From an uncultured Lachnospiraceae bacterium (GTDB lineage Bacteria; Bacillota; Clostridia; Lachnospirales; Lachnospiraceae): a stretch of DNA of 6,952 bases. The position numbers and the translations under genes were made by a program. Location of the stretch: assembly GCA_937915975.1 (NCBI GenBank), contig CALGGL010000037.1, positions 1-6,952 on the forward strand. The letters are read 5' to 3'. Shown in pieces: positions 1 through 6,907 of this stretch (positions are counted from its first letter, which is position 1; the number at the start of each line of letters is the position of its first letter). Below the pieces are notes generated by a model that ran no database searches, had not been told where the DNA came from, and was given only the letters and a program-made list of their open reading frames with translations.

Positions 1-499
1 GCGTGCCATGATATTTGCAAACAATGAGATATATAAAACAGCAAGTCGTGACCCTGATTTAAGAGGTATGGGTACAACTATGGTGGCTGCTGTTGCTCAG
101 GAGGATAAATTATATGTTGCCAATATAGGTGACAGCAGGCTTTATGCCATAGGAGATGACATAAGACAGATAACCATGGATCACTCTCTTGTTGAAGAGC
201 TTATACGAGACGGAAAGCTTGAAAGAAAAAAAGGAAGAAATCATCCTGAAAAAAATATTATAACTAAGGCTATGGGCTCAAAGGAGGAGGTTATACCTGA
301 TTTCTTTGAGATAGATATAAATCCTGAGGATAAATATCTTCTTTGTTCGGACGGACTTTCCAATATGGTTGAGGATGATGAAATAAGAGATATAGTTATT
401 GATAATGAGGACTTAAATAAAACGACTCAAGCACTGGTTGACAGAGCAAATTATTATGGTGGAGCGGATAATATTTCCGTCGTTATCATATCAAGTTAG
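1..499 (+). CDS. prpC: PP2C-family Ser/Thr protein phosphatase PrpC/Stp, 5'-truncated by window edge
   Basis: C-terminal part of a metal-dependent PP2C (PPM) phosphatase, the partner that reverses phosphorylation by the adjacent PASTA kinase. The frame is already open at base 2 and reads through the ATG at 8. Bacterial family members are about 240 residues, and the N-terminal DGMGG metal-binding motif is absent here, so the ATG at 8 is almost certainly internal and the true start lies left of the window. Numbering from that Met, visible family motifs are GMGTT (20-24), VANIGDSR (37-44), QITMDHS (54-60), CSDGL (113-117, metal-ligand D115) and GGADNIS (151-157, metal-ligand D154). No membrane segment is seen, consistent with a cytoplasmic enzyme. 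The TAG stop is followed by a 35-base gap to prkC. Phosphatase-then-kinase order is the standard Firmicutes arrangement. Family identity is secure; activity is inferred from the visible motifs only. Confidence 0.93.
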   Translation, partial: RAMIFANNEIYKTASRDPDLRGMGTTMVAAVAQEDKLYVANIGDSRLYAIGDDIRQITMDHSLVEELIRDGKLERKKGRNHPEKNIITKAMGSKEEVIPDFFEIDINPEDKYLLCSDGLSNMVEDDEIRDIVIDNEDLNKTTQALVDRANYYGGADNISVVIISS

Positions 500-534
500 A
501 CTATTCGAGAAAGTAATCAGAAAGGGTTAGTATT

Positions 535-2784
535 ATGTTAAAACCGGGAATGATATTATGCGATAGATATGAAATACTGGAGGTCGTCGGTGCCGGCGGT
601 ATGTCTATTGTATATAAGGCAAAGGATCACAGGCTTAATAGAAATGTAGCCATTAAGATGCTTAAGCCGGAATTTGTTAATGACAAGACATTCGTAACAA
701 AGTTCAGAATAGAGGCTCAGGCTTCAGCGGGTCTGGCGCATCCTAATATTGTCAATGTATATGATGTTACAGAGGATGACGGAATTTATTTTATAGTTAT
801 GGAGATTGTTGAGGGTATAACGCTTAAAGAATATATCCACGAGAACGGAAGACTTACAATGGATAAGGCTATTGACTTTTCGATTCAGATAGCTTCAGCT
901 CTTGAAACGGCACATGAAAATCATATTATTCACAGAGACATCAAGCCTCAGAATATTTTGGTAAATAAAAACGGTAATCTCAAGGTTACCGATTTTGGTA
1001 TTGCAAAGGCTGCGTCCTCCAATACACTTACTTCCGGAGCAATGGGAAGTGTACATTACATATCACCTGAGCAGGCAAGAGGCGGATACAGCGATGAAAG
1101 AAGTGATATATATTCTTTAGGTATTACCATGTATGAAATGGTAACGGGAAGAGTACCTTTTGAAGGTGATAATAATGTATCCGTTGCACTTATGCATATA
1201 CAAAACGAGATGGTATCTCCAAGGGAATATTATCCTGATATATATGCAAGCTTTGAAAAGATAATACTTAAGGCTACACAGAAGAAGCCTGAAAGAAGAT
1301 ATCTTACTGCAAGTGCGCTGATAGCGGATTTAAAGAGAGTTCAAAATAATCCTAATATAGATATAGTTGTTGCACCGTCTGCAATAACTAACAGTCCTAC
1401 ACAGGAATGGTCGAAGGAGGAGCTTGATGCGGTTAGAAATGCTGCCCAGGCAAAGCCTGTAACACCGAATGTATTTTTAAATACGCCTGTTCAAAATGAG
1501 ATGGGAGAGATGAGACCGGTTCAGGGTATATCTCCGATACCTGTTAATAATCAGAGGATTAACCAGTTCTTTGAAGAAGAGGATCCTTGGGATGATGAAG
1601 AGGAATACGTTCCTCAGCAGCCGAGAAAGGGCGGAATTAAAAAGGTTCAGGACTATGATGAGGATGAGGATGATTACAATGATTACGTTGATGACGGAGA
1701 TATAGATCCTAATCTTAAAAAGGCGGTTATTGTGGGAGCGGTTGCAACTGCGATTATTCTTGCCATAGTTGTGATGATTGTTCTCGGTAAGGTTCTTGGA
1801 TGGTTTAAGTTCGGAGATAAAAAGACAACGTCCGCAACAAGCGATACTTCATCGGAGGTTGTTGAACAGATTGCTATGGAGGACGTAATCGGTATATCAG
1901 AGGAGGCAGCTATAAAGATACTTAAGGATGCCGGCTTTACCAATGTCCAGTCTGTACATGAGAATAATACCGAGGTTCAGGAGGGCTATGTATTTGAACA
2001 AAATATAGCTAAGGGCGAACCTACGAATAAGGATGCGGAGATAATCATAAAGGTCAGTGCCGGAGCTGAGGATAAGGAAATTCCTGATGTTAAAAACTAT
2101 GAGGATGCACAGGCGGTAACCATTCTTCAGGAGGCAGGATTTACTGTAACTCACGCATATGAGTACAGTGAAGAAATTGATAAGGATAAGGTGGTCAGAA
2201 CCGAGCCTGAGGCAGGAACTCTTGCAAAGGAAGGTTCCAAGGTAACACTTGTTGTAAGTAACGGTAAAGAGGAAAAGAATGTTGAGGTTCCTAATCTTAC
2301 CGGATATACTCAGGCGGAGGCGGAAAATGCTTTGGCAGCCAAGAAGCTTTCAACAGGAAATGTAACTCATGAACATAGTGATAACGTAGCTGAAGGTTAT
2401 GTAATAAGACAGGGTACCAAGAGCGGAACCGAGGTTCCTGAGGGAACGGCCGTTGATTTTGTAATAAGCGACGGACCTGAGGAAAAGGTTGTAACATATA
2501 CGGCTGATGTCAAGGTTGATATAAGTGCACCGTCCGGTGAGCTTGATGCAGACGGTAATCCGATTTCTTATGCAGGCAGAAGTGCAACGGTAAGAGTATC
2601 TAACGGAAGTGCCACACAGGAACAGACAGTTACTCTTAATACTGAGGGAAAGGCTACGGCAAATGTAAGTATAGGCGGCTTGTCATCCAATAATGAAAGC
2701 TTTACTTATACAATAATTGTTGATGGCGCGGATGTTTCAAACAGCTTTGGCAAGACACCGAGCATAACCTACAGAGAGAATTAA
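535..2784 (+). CDS. prkC: PASTA-domain transmembrane Ser/Thr protein kinase PrkC/Stk
   Basis: 749-residue Hanks-type kinase that couples cell-wall signals to cytoplasmic phosphorylation. Kinase domain about 12-270: glycine loop GAGGMS (19-24), ATP lysine K41, helix-C E60, catalytic loop HRDIKPQN (133-140), DFG (153-155), activation-loop T164 and T166 as likely autophosphorylation sites, and SPEQ in the APE position (177-180). A linker (271-395) includes a strongly acidic stretch, 347-391. One membrane helix lies at about 397-423. Outside are three PASTA repeats (about 447-510, 515-577, 583-647), which in this family bind peptidoglycan fragments. A C-terminal domain of about 100 residues (650-749) is not PASTA; B. 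subtilis PrkC has an Ig-like domain in this place, so that is the likely assignment. The protein is longer than B. subtilis PrkC (about 650), mainly through the linker. The start is supported by an AGAAAGGG ribosome site at 519-526, eight bases upstream. All catalytic residues are present, so an active kinase is expected. Confidence 0.97.
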   Translation: MLKPGMILCDRYEILEVVGAGGMSIVYKAKDHRLNRNVAIKMLKPEFVNDKTFVTKFRIEAQASAGLAHPNIVNVYDVTEDDGIYFIVMEIVEGITLKEYIHENGRLTMDKAIDFSIQIASALETAHENHIIHRDIKPQNILVNKNGNLKVTDFGIAKAASSNTLTSGAMGSVHYISPEQARGGYSDERSDIYSLGITMYEMVTGRVPFEGDNNVSVALMHIQNEMVSPREYYPDIYASFEKIILKATQKKPERRYLTASALIADLKRVQNNPNIDIVVAPSAITNSPTQEWSKEELDAVRNAAQAKPVTPNVFLNTPVQNEMGEMRPVQGISPIPVNNQRINQFFEEEDPWDDEEEYVPQQPRKGGIKKVQDYDEDEDDYNDYVDDGDIDPNLKKAVIVGAVATAIILAIVVMIVLGKVLGWFKFGDKKTTSATSDTSSEVVEQIAMEDVIGISEEAAIKILKDAGFTNVQSVHENNTEVQEGYVFEQNIAKGEPTNKDAEIIIKVSAGAEDKEIPDVKNYEDAQAVTILQEAGFTVTHAYEYSEEIDKDKVVRTEPEAGTLAKEGSKVTLVVSNGKEEKNVEVPNLTGYTQAEAENALAAKKLSTGNVTHEHSDNVAEGYVIRQGTKSGTEVPEGTAVDFVISDGPEEKVVTYTADVKVDISAPSGELDADGNPISYAGRSATVRVSNGSATQEQTVTLNTEGKATANVSIGGLSSNNESFTYTIIVDGADVSNSFGKTPSITYREN

Positions 2785-2785
2785 T

Positions 2786-3676
2786 ATGACAGGTAAAATT
2801 ATTAAGGGTGTAGGTGGATTTTATTACGTCCACCTACACGATAATTTTTTATATGAGTGTAAAGCCAAGGGTATATTCAGAAACCGGAATATCAAACCCA
2901 TGGTTGGCGATGATGTAGATATTGATATAATCAGTGAAGAAGATAAAACAGGTAATATTATTTCAATTCATGATAGAAAGAATTCCTTAATTCGCCCGGC
3001 TGTTTCAAATGTCAGTCAGGCAATTATTATTTTTGCACTGTCTAATCCTAAACCCAATTATAATTTGCTTGACAGATTTCTTATTATGATGGGACAAAGA
3101 CAGATAAAAACAATTATCTGCCTGAATAAATCCGATCTTGTCGATAAAGAGGATGCGGATAATATAAAAGATATATACGTGAAATGCGGTTATGAGGTTA
3201 TAGTTACATCAACTCTTGATGAAAAGTCCCAAAAAACCGGAATATCGGAATTAAAAGCAATGCTTACAGGTAAGACAAGTGTTCTTGCAGGTCCCTCGGG
3301 TGTAGGAAAATCATCAATTGTAAATTCGATTTGTCCTGATTTATATGCAAAAACAGGGAATATAAGCGATAAGATAAAAAGAGGAAAGCATACTACAAGA
3401 CATACTGAGCTTATGTTTTTACAGGACGATACATATATACTTGATACACCGGGTTTCAGTTCTCTTTATGTTGAAGGTATTGAACCGGAGGATTTAAGAT
3501 TTTATTATAATGAATTTACCGGCTATGAGGGAAAATGCAGATTTAACGGATGTATTCATATAAATGAGCCTGATTGTGCGGTTAAGGAAGCCTTGGAACA
3601 GAAAAAAATAAGTCCCTTAAGATATGATAATTATAAACAGCTTTATGAAGAATTAAAGGAAAAGAGGAAATGGTAG
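2786..3676 (+). CDS. rsgA: Ribosome small subunit-dependent GTPase A (RsgA/CpgA/YloQ)
   Basis: 296-residue circularly permuted GTPase that checks late maturation of the 30S subunit. The N-terminal OB-fold covers about 1-65. The GTPase motifs come in permuted order, the family hallmark: G4 NKSD (114-117), then the G1 P-loop GPSGVGKSS (169-177), the G2 region with T203/T204, and G3 DTPG (220-223). The C-terminal zinc-binding motif is complete: C251, C256, H258, C264. Length matches B. subtilis CpgA (about 298). The ATG begins one base after the prkC stop, and only a weak purine-rich site (AGAGAG) precedes it, so translational coupling to prkC is likely. In B. subtilis CpgA is phosphorylated by PrkC (known from that species); the same link here is inference. 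A perfect 11-bp hairpin with a downstream T-run lies over codons 8-18 and may affect expression. Confidence 0.97.
   Translation: MTGKIIKGVGGFYYVHLHDNFLYECKAKGIFRNRNIKPMVGDDVDIDIISEEDKTGNIISIHDRKNSLIRPAVSNVSQAIIIFALSNPKPNYNLLDRFLIMMGQRQIKTIICLNKSDLVDKEDADNIKDIYVKCGYEVIVTSTLDEKSQKTGISELKAMLTGKTSVLAGPSGVGKSSIVNSICPDLYAKTGNISDKIKRGKHTTRHTELMFLQDDTYILDTPGFSSLYVEGIEPEDLRFYYNEFTGYEGKCRFNGCIHINEPDCAVKEALEQKKISPLRYDNYKQLYEELKEKRKW
2808..2850 (+). promoter_or_regulatory. Perfect 11-bp hairpin plus T-run inside the start of rsgA (possible attenuator)
   Basis: GTGTAGGTGGA (2808-2818) and TCCACCTACAC (2829-2839) are exact reverse complements separated by a 10-base loop. Six of the 11 pairs are G-C, unusually strong for this AT-rich window. 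Five bases after the stem comes a run of six T (2845-2850). The layout resembles an intrinsic terminator, though the five-base spacer is longer than usual and the element lies within coding sequence about 20 bases past the start codon. It could attenuate transcription between prkC and the downstream genes, affect translation of rsgA, or be a chance result of coding for the G-G-F-Y-Y segment. The inverted repeat is certain; the function is not shown. Confidence 0.4.
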
Positions 3677-3677
3677 A

Positions 3678-4328
3678 ATGAATATTCTTTCACCTTCGCT
3701 TCTTTCAATTGATTTTAACAATATTGGAAGAGATGCGGCTATATTGGATAAGGCAGGGGTAAGCTGGTACCATCTTGATGTTATGGATGGTGCGTTTGTA
3801 CCTAATATATCATTCGGCCCACCTGTTATAAAGTCAATACGAAAGATAACAAAAGCCTTTTTTGATGTACATCTGATGATAAATGAACCAAAAAGATATA
3901 TAGATGCATTTAAGGATGCGGGCGCTGACTTACTTACCGTTCACTGTGAGGCGTGCGGTGATGTAAATGAAACAATCAATCTAATAAAAAAGGCCGGCTT
4001 AAAGGTCGGACTTGCCGTTAATCCGGAAACTGATGCAGAGGTACTCGAACCGTATATTGATAAGGTCGATATGATTCTTATAATGAGCGTACATCCGGGC
4101 TTCGGCGGACAGAAGTTTATGCCTGTTGCCATTGAAAAGCTTAAGTGGGTGAAGAAAAAGGCGGCTGATAAGAATAAAGAGCTTTTAATTGAGGTAGACG
4201 GCGGAATTAATTTTGAAAATGTCAGCAGTGTACTTGACGCAGGTGCAAATGTTATAGTTGCGGGATCTGCATGCTTTAACGGTGATATAGCTGATAATGT
4301 AAGACGGTTTAATGACCTGCTGTCATAA
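3678..4328 (+). CDS. rpe: Ribulose-phosphate 3-epimerase
   Basis: 216-residue TIM-barrel enzyme that interconverts D-ribulose 5-phosphate and D-xylulose 5-phosphate in the pentose phosphate pathway, in the cytoplasm. Family signatures are all present: the N-terminal SPSLLSIDF (5-13), HLDVMDG (32-38), DVHLM (63-67), SVHPGFGGQ (137-145), EVDGGIN (172-178) and the phosphate-binding VAGSACF (194-200). The expected metal ligands and acid/base residues are visible as H32, D34, H65 and D174. Length is normal for bacterial Rpe. The start follows the rsgA stop by one base, with a GAGG ribosome site at 3664-3667 ending ten bases upstream. Its place between rsgA and thiN is conserved in Firmicutes. Nothing appears truncated. 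Confidence 0.98.
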   Translation: MNILSPSLLSIDFNNIGRDAAILDKAGVSWYHLDVMDGAFVPNISFGPPVIKSIRKITKAFFDVHLMINEPKRYIDAFKDAGADLLTVHCEACGDVNETINLIKKAGLKVGLAVNPETDAEVLEPYIDKVDMILIMSVHPGFGGQKFMPVAIEKLKWVKKKAADKNKELLIEVDGGINFENVSSVLDAGANVIVAGSACFNGDIADNVRRFNDLLS

Positions 4329-4389
4329 CAGTTTATTATTATAAACAAAAGGCTTTGTCAAATAATATATTTGTGAAAAAAGGTTATTT
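4329..4389. other. 61-base spacer between rpe and thiN with two small hairpins
   Basis: This is the largest gap inside the gene cluster. It holds an exact 6-bp inverted repeat with a 4-base loop (GTTTAT at 4331-4336, ATAAAC at 4341-4346), overlapped by a 5-bp one (ACAAA at 4345-4349, TTTGT at 4354-4358). Both are short and mostly A-T, so neither is a convincing terminator. TTGTCA at 4355-4360 resembles a -35 box, but no good -10 follows at the right distance. I see no TPP riboswitch and regard the spacer as probably transcribed through. Confidence 0.4.
4376..4383 (+). promoter_or_regulatory. Ribosome binding site that fixes the thiN start
   Basis: AAAAAAGG ends six bases before the ATG at 4390. 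The alternative in-frame ATG at 4414 (residue 9), just before the conserved first strand of the protein, has no purine-rich site upstream. The site therefore favours the 222-residue form. Confidence 0.6.
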
Positions 4390-5058
4390 ATGAGTGAAAA
4401 AATAAAAGAATCAATGAATGTTCTGATTGTCACCGGTGGATTTGTGGATGAAGCATTATTGCTTAGTCTTATGAATGAAAAAAAGGATTATTATATAATC
4501 GGAGTTGATAAGGGACTTGAGACTTTAGACAGGCTGGGTATAATCCCTGATATGGCAGTCGGGGATTTTGATTCGGCAGATAACAGTATAAAAGAGAAAT
4601 ACGCAAATAATGATAATACGGTCTTGCTCAATCCCATCAAGGATAAAACAGATACACATGAGGCGGTTTGTGAGGCCTTAAAGCTTGCTCCCGAGAGCAT
4701 AGTTATCCTTGGTGCCACAGGAGGAAGAATCGATCACCTTCTCGGCAATATAGGTTTGCTGAAAATATGTCTTGATAACGGTATTGACAATTCCTGCATC
4801 ATAGATAAAAATAATAAAATCAGAATGATAAATAAGGATACGGTTATAAAGAAAAAAGAACTGTACGGAGATTTTATTTCCCTTGTTCCCTTTACCGATA
4901 AGGCAGAGGGCATAACACTTGAGGGATTTAAATATAGTCTGAGTGACGGAATACTTTTTAAGGATGATACACTCGGAATAAGCAATGAATTAGTAAAGGA
5001 GGAAGGTCTCATTAAGGTAAAAAGCGGATACCTGCTTTTACTGGAGACGAAGGATTAA
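4390..5058 (+). CDS. thiN: Thiamine pyrophosphokinase
   Basis: 222-residue enzyme that transfers pyrophosphate from ATP to thiamine to make the cofactor TPP, in the cytoplasm. The catalytic N-terminal domain shows VDKGLETL (39-46), GDFDS (58-62), the DKTD metal-binding motif (85-88) and GATGGRIDHLLGN (108-120). The C-terminal thiamine-binding beta domain shows the S164-F168 region and GISNE (196-200). These are the standard thiamine pyrophosphokinase motifs and length. Making TPP directly from thiamine allows use of salvaged thiamine. TPP is the cofactor of transketolase, which uses the product of the adjacent rpe; the metabolic link is known biochemistry, a regulatory one is only inferred. 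The gene order rpe-thiN is common in Firmicutes. It ends two bases before putP. Confidence 0.95.
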   Translation: MSEKIKESMNVLIVTGGFVDEALLLSLMNEKKDYYIIGVDKGLETLDRLGIIPDMAVGDFDSADNSIKEKYANNDNTVLLNPIKDKTDTHEAVCEALKLAPESIVILGATGGRIDHLLGNIGLLKICLDNGIDNSCIIDKNNKIRMINKDTVIKKKELYGDFISLVPFTDKAEGITLEGFKYSLSDGILFKDDTLGISNELVKEEGLIKVKSGYLLLLETKD

Positions 5059-5060
5059 TT

Positions 5061-6602
5061 ATGACAGGTTGGATTGTGTTTGCATTTGCACTTTATATGA
5101 GCGGAATGCTTATCATAGGAATTACAACTGCAAAAAAGAATAAAAATGCAGATGATTATTTCCTTGGAGGACGAAATTTAGGTGGTTGGGTAGCTGCTCT
5201 TTCAGCTCAGGCTTCCGATATGAGCGGATGGCTTCTTATGGGTCTGCCGGGATGTATATATGCATTCGGAACAAATCAGGCTTGGATAGCTATAGGTCTT
5301 TTCGTAGGAACAGTGCTCAATTGGATTTTTATAGCCGGAAGATTAAGAAGATATACCATAAGAGCAGGTAATGCGCTTACCATACCGGAATATCTTAGCA
5401 ACAGATTCGGAGATAAAAAGAAGATACTTATGGCTATATCAGCTGTAGTAATACTAATATTTTTCCTTGTATATACCGCATCGGCATTTGCTGCAGGCGG
5501 AAAGCTTTTTTCTTCGATTGCAAAGATTGATTATCATACTGCACTTTTTGTAGGAGCTGCAGTTATACTTGCATATACATTTTTAGGCGGTTTCCTTGCA
5601 GTATGTAAGACAGACTTTATACAGGGTATGATGATGCTTATAGGAATTCTTGCTGTTCCGATTGTGGCAGTTATGCTTATGGGTACCGGCAGCATAATTC
5701 CAAATCTTATAGACAGTGGTGTTGAGGATGCCAGTGATTTCCTCAATATATTTGTTGAAAACGGCAAACCGATAACTGCCATGAGTATAGCATCACAGCT
5801 TGCCTGGGGACTCGGTTACTGCGGTATGCCTCATATCTTAGTCAGATTTATGGCAATTAAGGATGAAAAGGAGCTTTCAAAATCCAAGAAGGTTGCTATC
5901 GTATGGGTACTCCTTTCACTTGTAGTTGCCTGTATAATAGGTGTTATAGGAAGAGCATATCTTTTCCCTACAGTGCTTTCAACAGAAGGCTCACAGTATG
6001 AAAATGTTTATATTGAAATGATAATGAAGATGTTTACCGAGGATATTAAGATACCGTTTATCGGAGGACTTTTACTCTGTGGTATCCTTGCGGCAATTAT
6101 GTCCACAGCGGATTCACAGCTTCTGGTATCATCCTCATCTATATCACAGGATTTATTTAAGGGAGTTTTCTTTAAGGACTTAAAGGAAAAGACTGTTTTG
6201 CTTATAGCAAGAGTTTGTGTATTTGTAATAGCAATAATTGCATTTTTTATAGCATGGAATCCTGATTCAAGTATCATGGGACTTGTATCTGATGCATGGG
6301 CAGGACTTGGCGCTGCATTTGGTCCGACCATACTTATGTCCCTTTACTGGAAGAGAATAAATCTTCCGGGTGCGGCTGCCGGTATGATAAGCGGCGCAGC
6401 AACGGTTATACTTTGGGATTATATCAAGCTTATAGATATGGATGGTGCCAAGGTTACACTTGCTACCTATACAGGAGCATATTCACTGCTTATAGGATTC
6501 TTTGTAAGCCTTGCATTTATCATAATAGTTTCACTTGTTACACCTAAGGTAAGTGAAGAGATAGAAAAAGAATTTGATGACGTAAAGAACGGAAATGTAT
6601 AA
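5061..6602 (+). CDS. putP: Sodium/proline symporter (SSF family)
   Basis: 513-residue inner membrane protein that imports proline with Na+. About 13 hydrophobic segments are readable (roughly 4-22, 40-63, 70-92, 121-145, 158-180, 187-207, 237-258, 277-298, 332-358, 377-397, 404-428, 432-453, 467-493), matching the LeuT-fold SSF family. PutP hallmarks: DDYFLGGRNLGGW (31-43), SDMSGWLLMGLPG (52-64, with D53 at the place of E. coli D55), GMPHILVRFMAI (255-266), and MSTADSQLLVSSSSISQDL (347-365), where S348/T349 match the Na+-site pair S340/T341. The E. coli protein has 502 residues. The start has a GAAGGA ribosome site (5049-5054) six bases upstream, inside the end of thiN; with a two-base gap, co-transcription with thiN is likely. 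Family assignment is strong. Proline specificity is inferred from close motif match; another SSF substrate is possible but less likely. Confidence 0.93.
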   Translation: MTGWIVFAFALYMSGMLIIGITTAKKNKNADDYFLGGRNLGGWVAALSAQASDMSGWLLMGLPGCIYAFGTNQAWIAIGLFVGTVLNWIFIAGRLRRYTIRAGNALTIPEYLSNRFGDKKKILMAISAVVILIFFLVYTASAFAAGGKLFSSIAKIDYHTALFVGAAVILAYTFLGGFLAVCKTDFIQGMMMLIGILAVPIVAVMLMGTGSIIPNLIDSGVEDASDFLNIFVENGKPITAMSIASQLAWGLGYCGMPHILVRFMAIKDEKELSKSKKVAIVWVLLSLVVACIIGVIGRAYLFPTVLSTEGSQYENVYIEMIMKMFTEDIKIPFIGGLLLCGILAAIMSTADSQLLVSSSSISQDLFKGVFFKDLKEKTVLLIARVCVFVIAIIAFFIAWNPDSSIMGLVSDAWAGLGAAFGPTILMSLYWKRINLPGAAAGMISGAATVILWDYIKLIDMDGAKVTLATYTGAYSLLIGFFVSLAFIIIVSLVTPKVSEEIEKEFDDVKNGNV

Positions 6603-6637
6603 TTATATAAATAATATGTGTTATAAAAACATTAGAA

Positions 6638-6678
6638 TTAAAAAAATAATAATCTAGCAAATATTATTATTTTTTTAA
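6638..6678 (+). terminator. Possible operon terminator: 16-bp AT-only inverted repeat
   Basis: TTAAAAAAATAATAAT (6638-6653) and ATTATTATTTTTTTAA (6663-6678) are exact reverse complements around a 9-base loop. It lies 36 bases after the putP stop, where an end of the transcript is expected, and the right arm carries seven T in a row. Because the arms are symmetric, with an A-run on the left, it could work in both directions. The stem contains no G-C pair, so it is weaker than a typical intrinsic terminator and may be partly a product of the extreme AT bias. Confidence 0.45.
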
Positions 6679-6713
6679 AAATGATTAGATAATAGAAATT
6701 ATAATTAAGATAT

Positions 6714-6722
6714 TGGTATAAT
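6714..6722 (+). promoter_or_regulatory. Candidate extended -10 promoter element
   Basis: TGGTATAAT matches the extended -10 form (TGN before a consensus TATAAT). No good -35 hexamer is seen 16-18 bases upstream, which extended -10 promoters can tolerate. Transcription would run towards the GGGGATT array. TATAAT alone is expected by chance in DNA this AT-rich, so the call rests on the TG prefix. Confidence 0.25.
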
Positions 6723-6907
6723 TGATAATAATAAGTTGTTTTTCGGAGTACATTAGTAAAAATATTGATTTGATATTTATAAATAATATTAATAATTTTT
6801 GTTCAAATTCATTGCCTTTCTTTTTTTGGAATAAAAATAATTAAAAAATATATAATTTTTTATTTTATATATTCAAATTTATTTTTTGCAATTTAAAATT
6901 GAGCAAT

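Larger units (their letters stand above)
6603..6907. other. Gene-free, extremely AT-rich region downstream of putP
   Basis: No open frame of useful length is visible on either strand. Hand count gives 36 G or C in positions 6601-6900, about 12% G+C, far below the neighbouring genes. Besides the inverted repeat at 6638-6678 and the candidate -10 at 6714-6722, which are listed separately, it contains a small symmetric element CAATTTAAAATTG (6889-6901, 6-bp arms) just before the heptamer array, and a 9-bp AT-only inverted repeat (AATATATAA with TTATATATT) near 6846-6872. No ATG occurs on the + strand between 6723 and 6905. No insertion-sequence ends or tRNA are seen. Confidence 0.8.

Noticed and set aside
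8..10. ATG at 8 as the true start of the phosphatase
   Set aside because: The frame is open upstream and the N-terminal metal-binding motif of PP2C enzymes is missing, so the gene begins outside the window.
99..116. AGGAGG followed nine bases later by ATG inside prpC
   Set aside because: The frame ends after four codons; not a gene start.
1414..1429. AAGGAGG followed by ATG inside prkC, suggesting a nested gene
   Set aside because: The ATG is out of the prkC frame and meets a stop after 11 codons, so this is a by-product of Glu-rich coding.
3941..4348. Long minus-strand open frame opposite rpe, and similar frames opposite prkC, thiN and putP
   Set aside because: Low-complexity Ser/Ile/Pro-rich products antisense to well-supported genes with intact motifs, and no credible ribosome sites; these are shadow frames.
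4355..4389. Promoter for thiN from the -35-like TTGTCA
   Set aside because: No -10 hexamer lies 16-18 bases downstream; that position is occupied by the ribosome site.
4995..5002. Near-perfect Shine-Dalgarno AAAGGAGG inside thiN
   Set aside because: No ATG, GTG or TTG follows at a usable distance, and it is 58 bases before putP. It is explained by the V-K-E-E-G codons of ThiN; the putP site is GAAGGA at 5049-5054.
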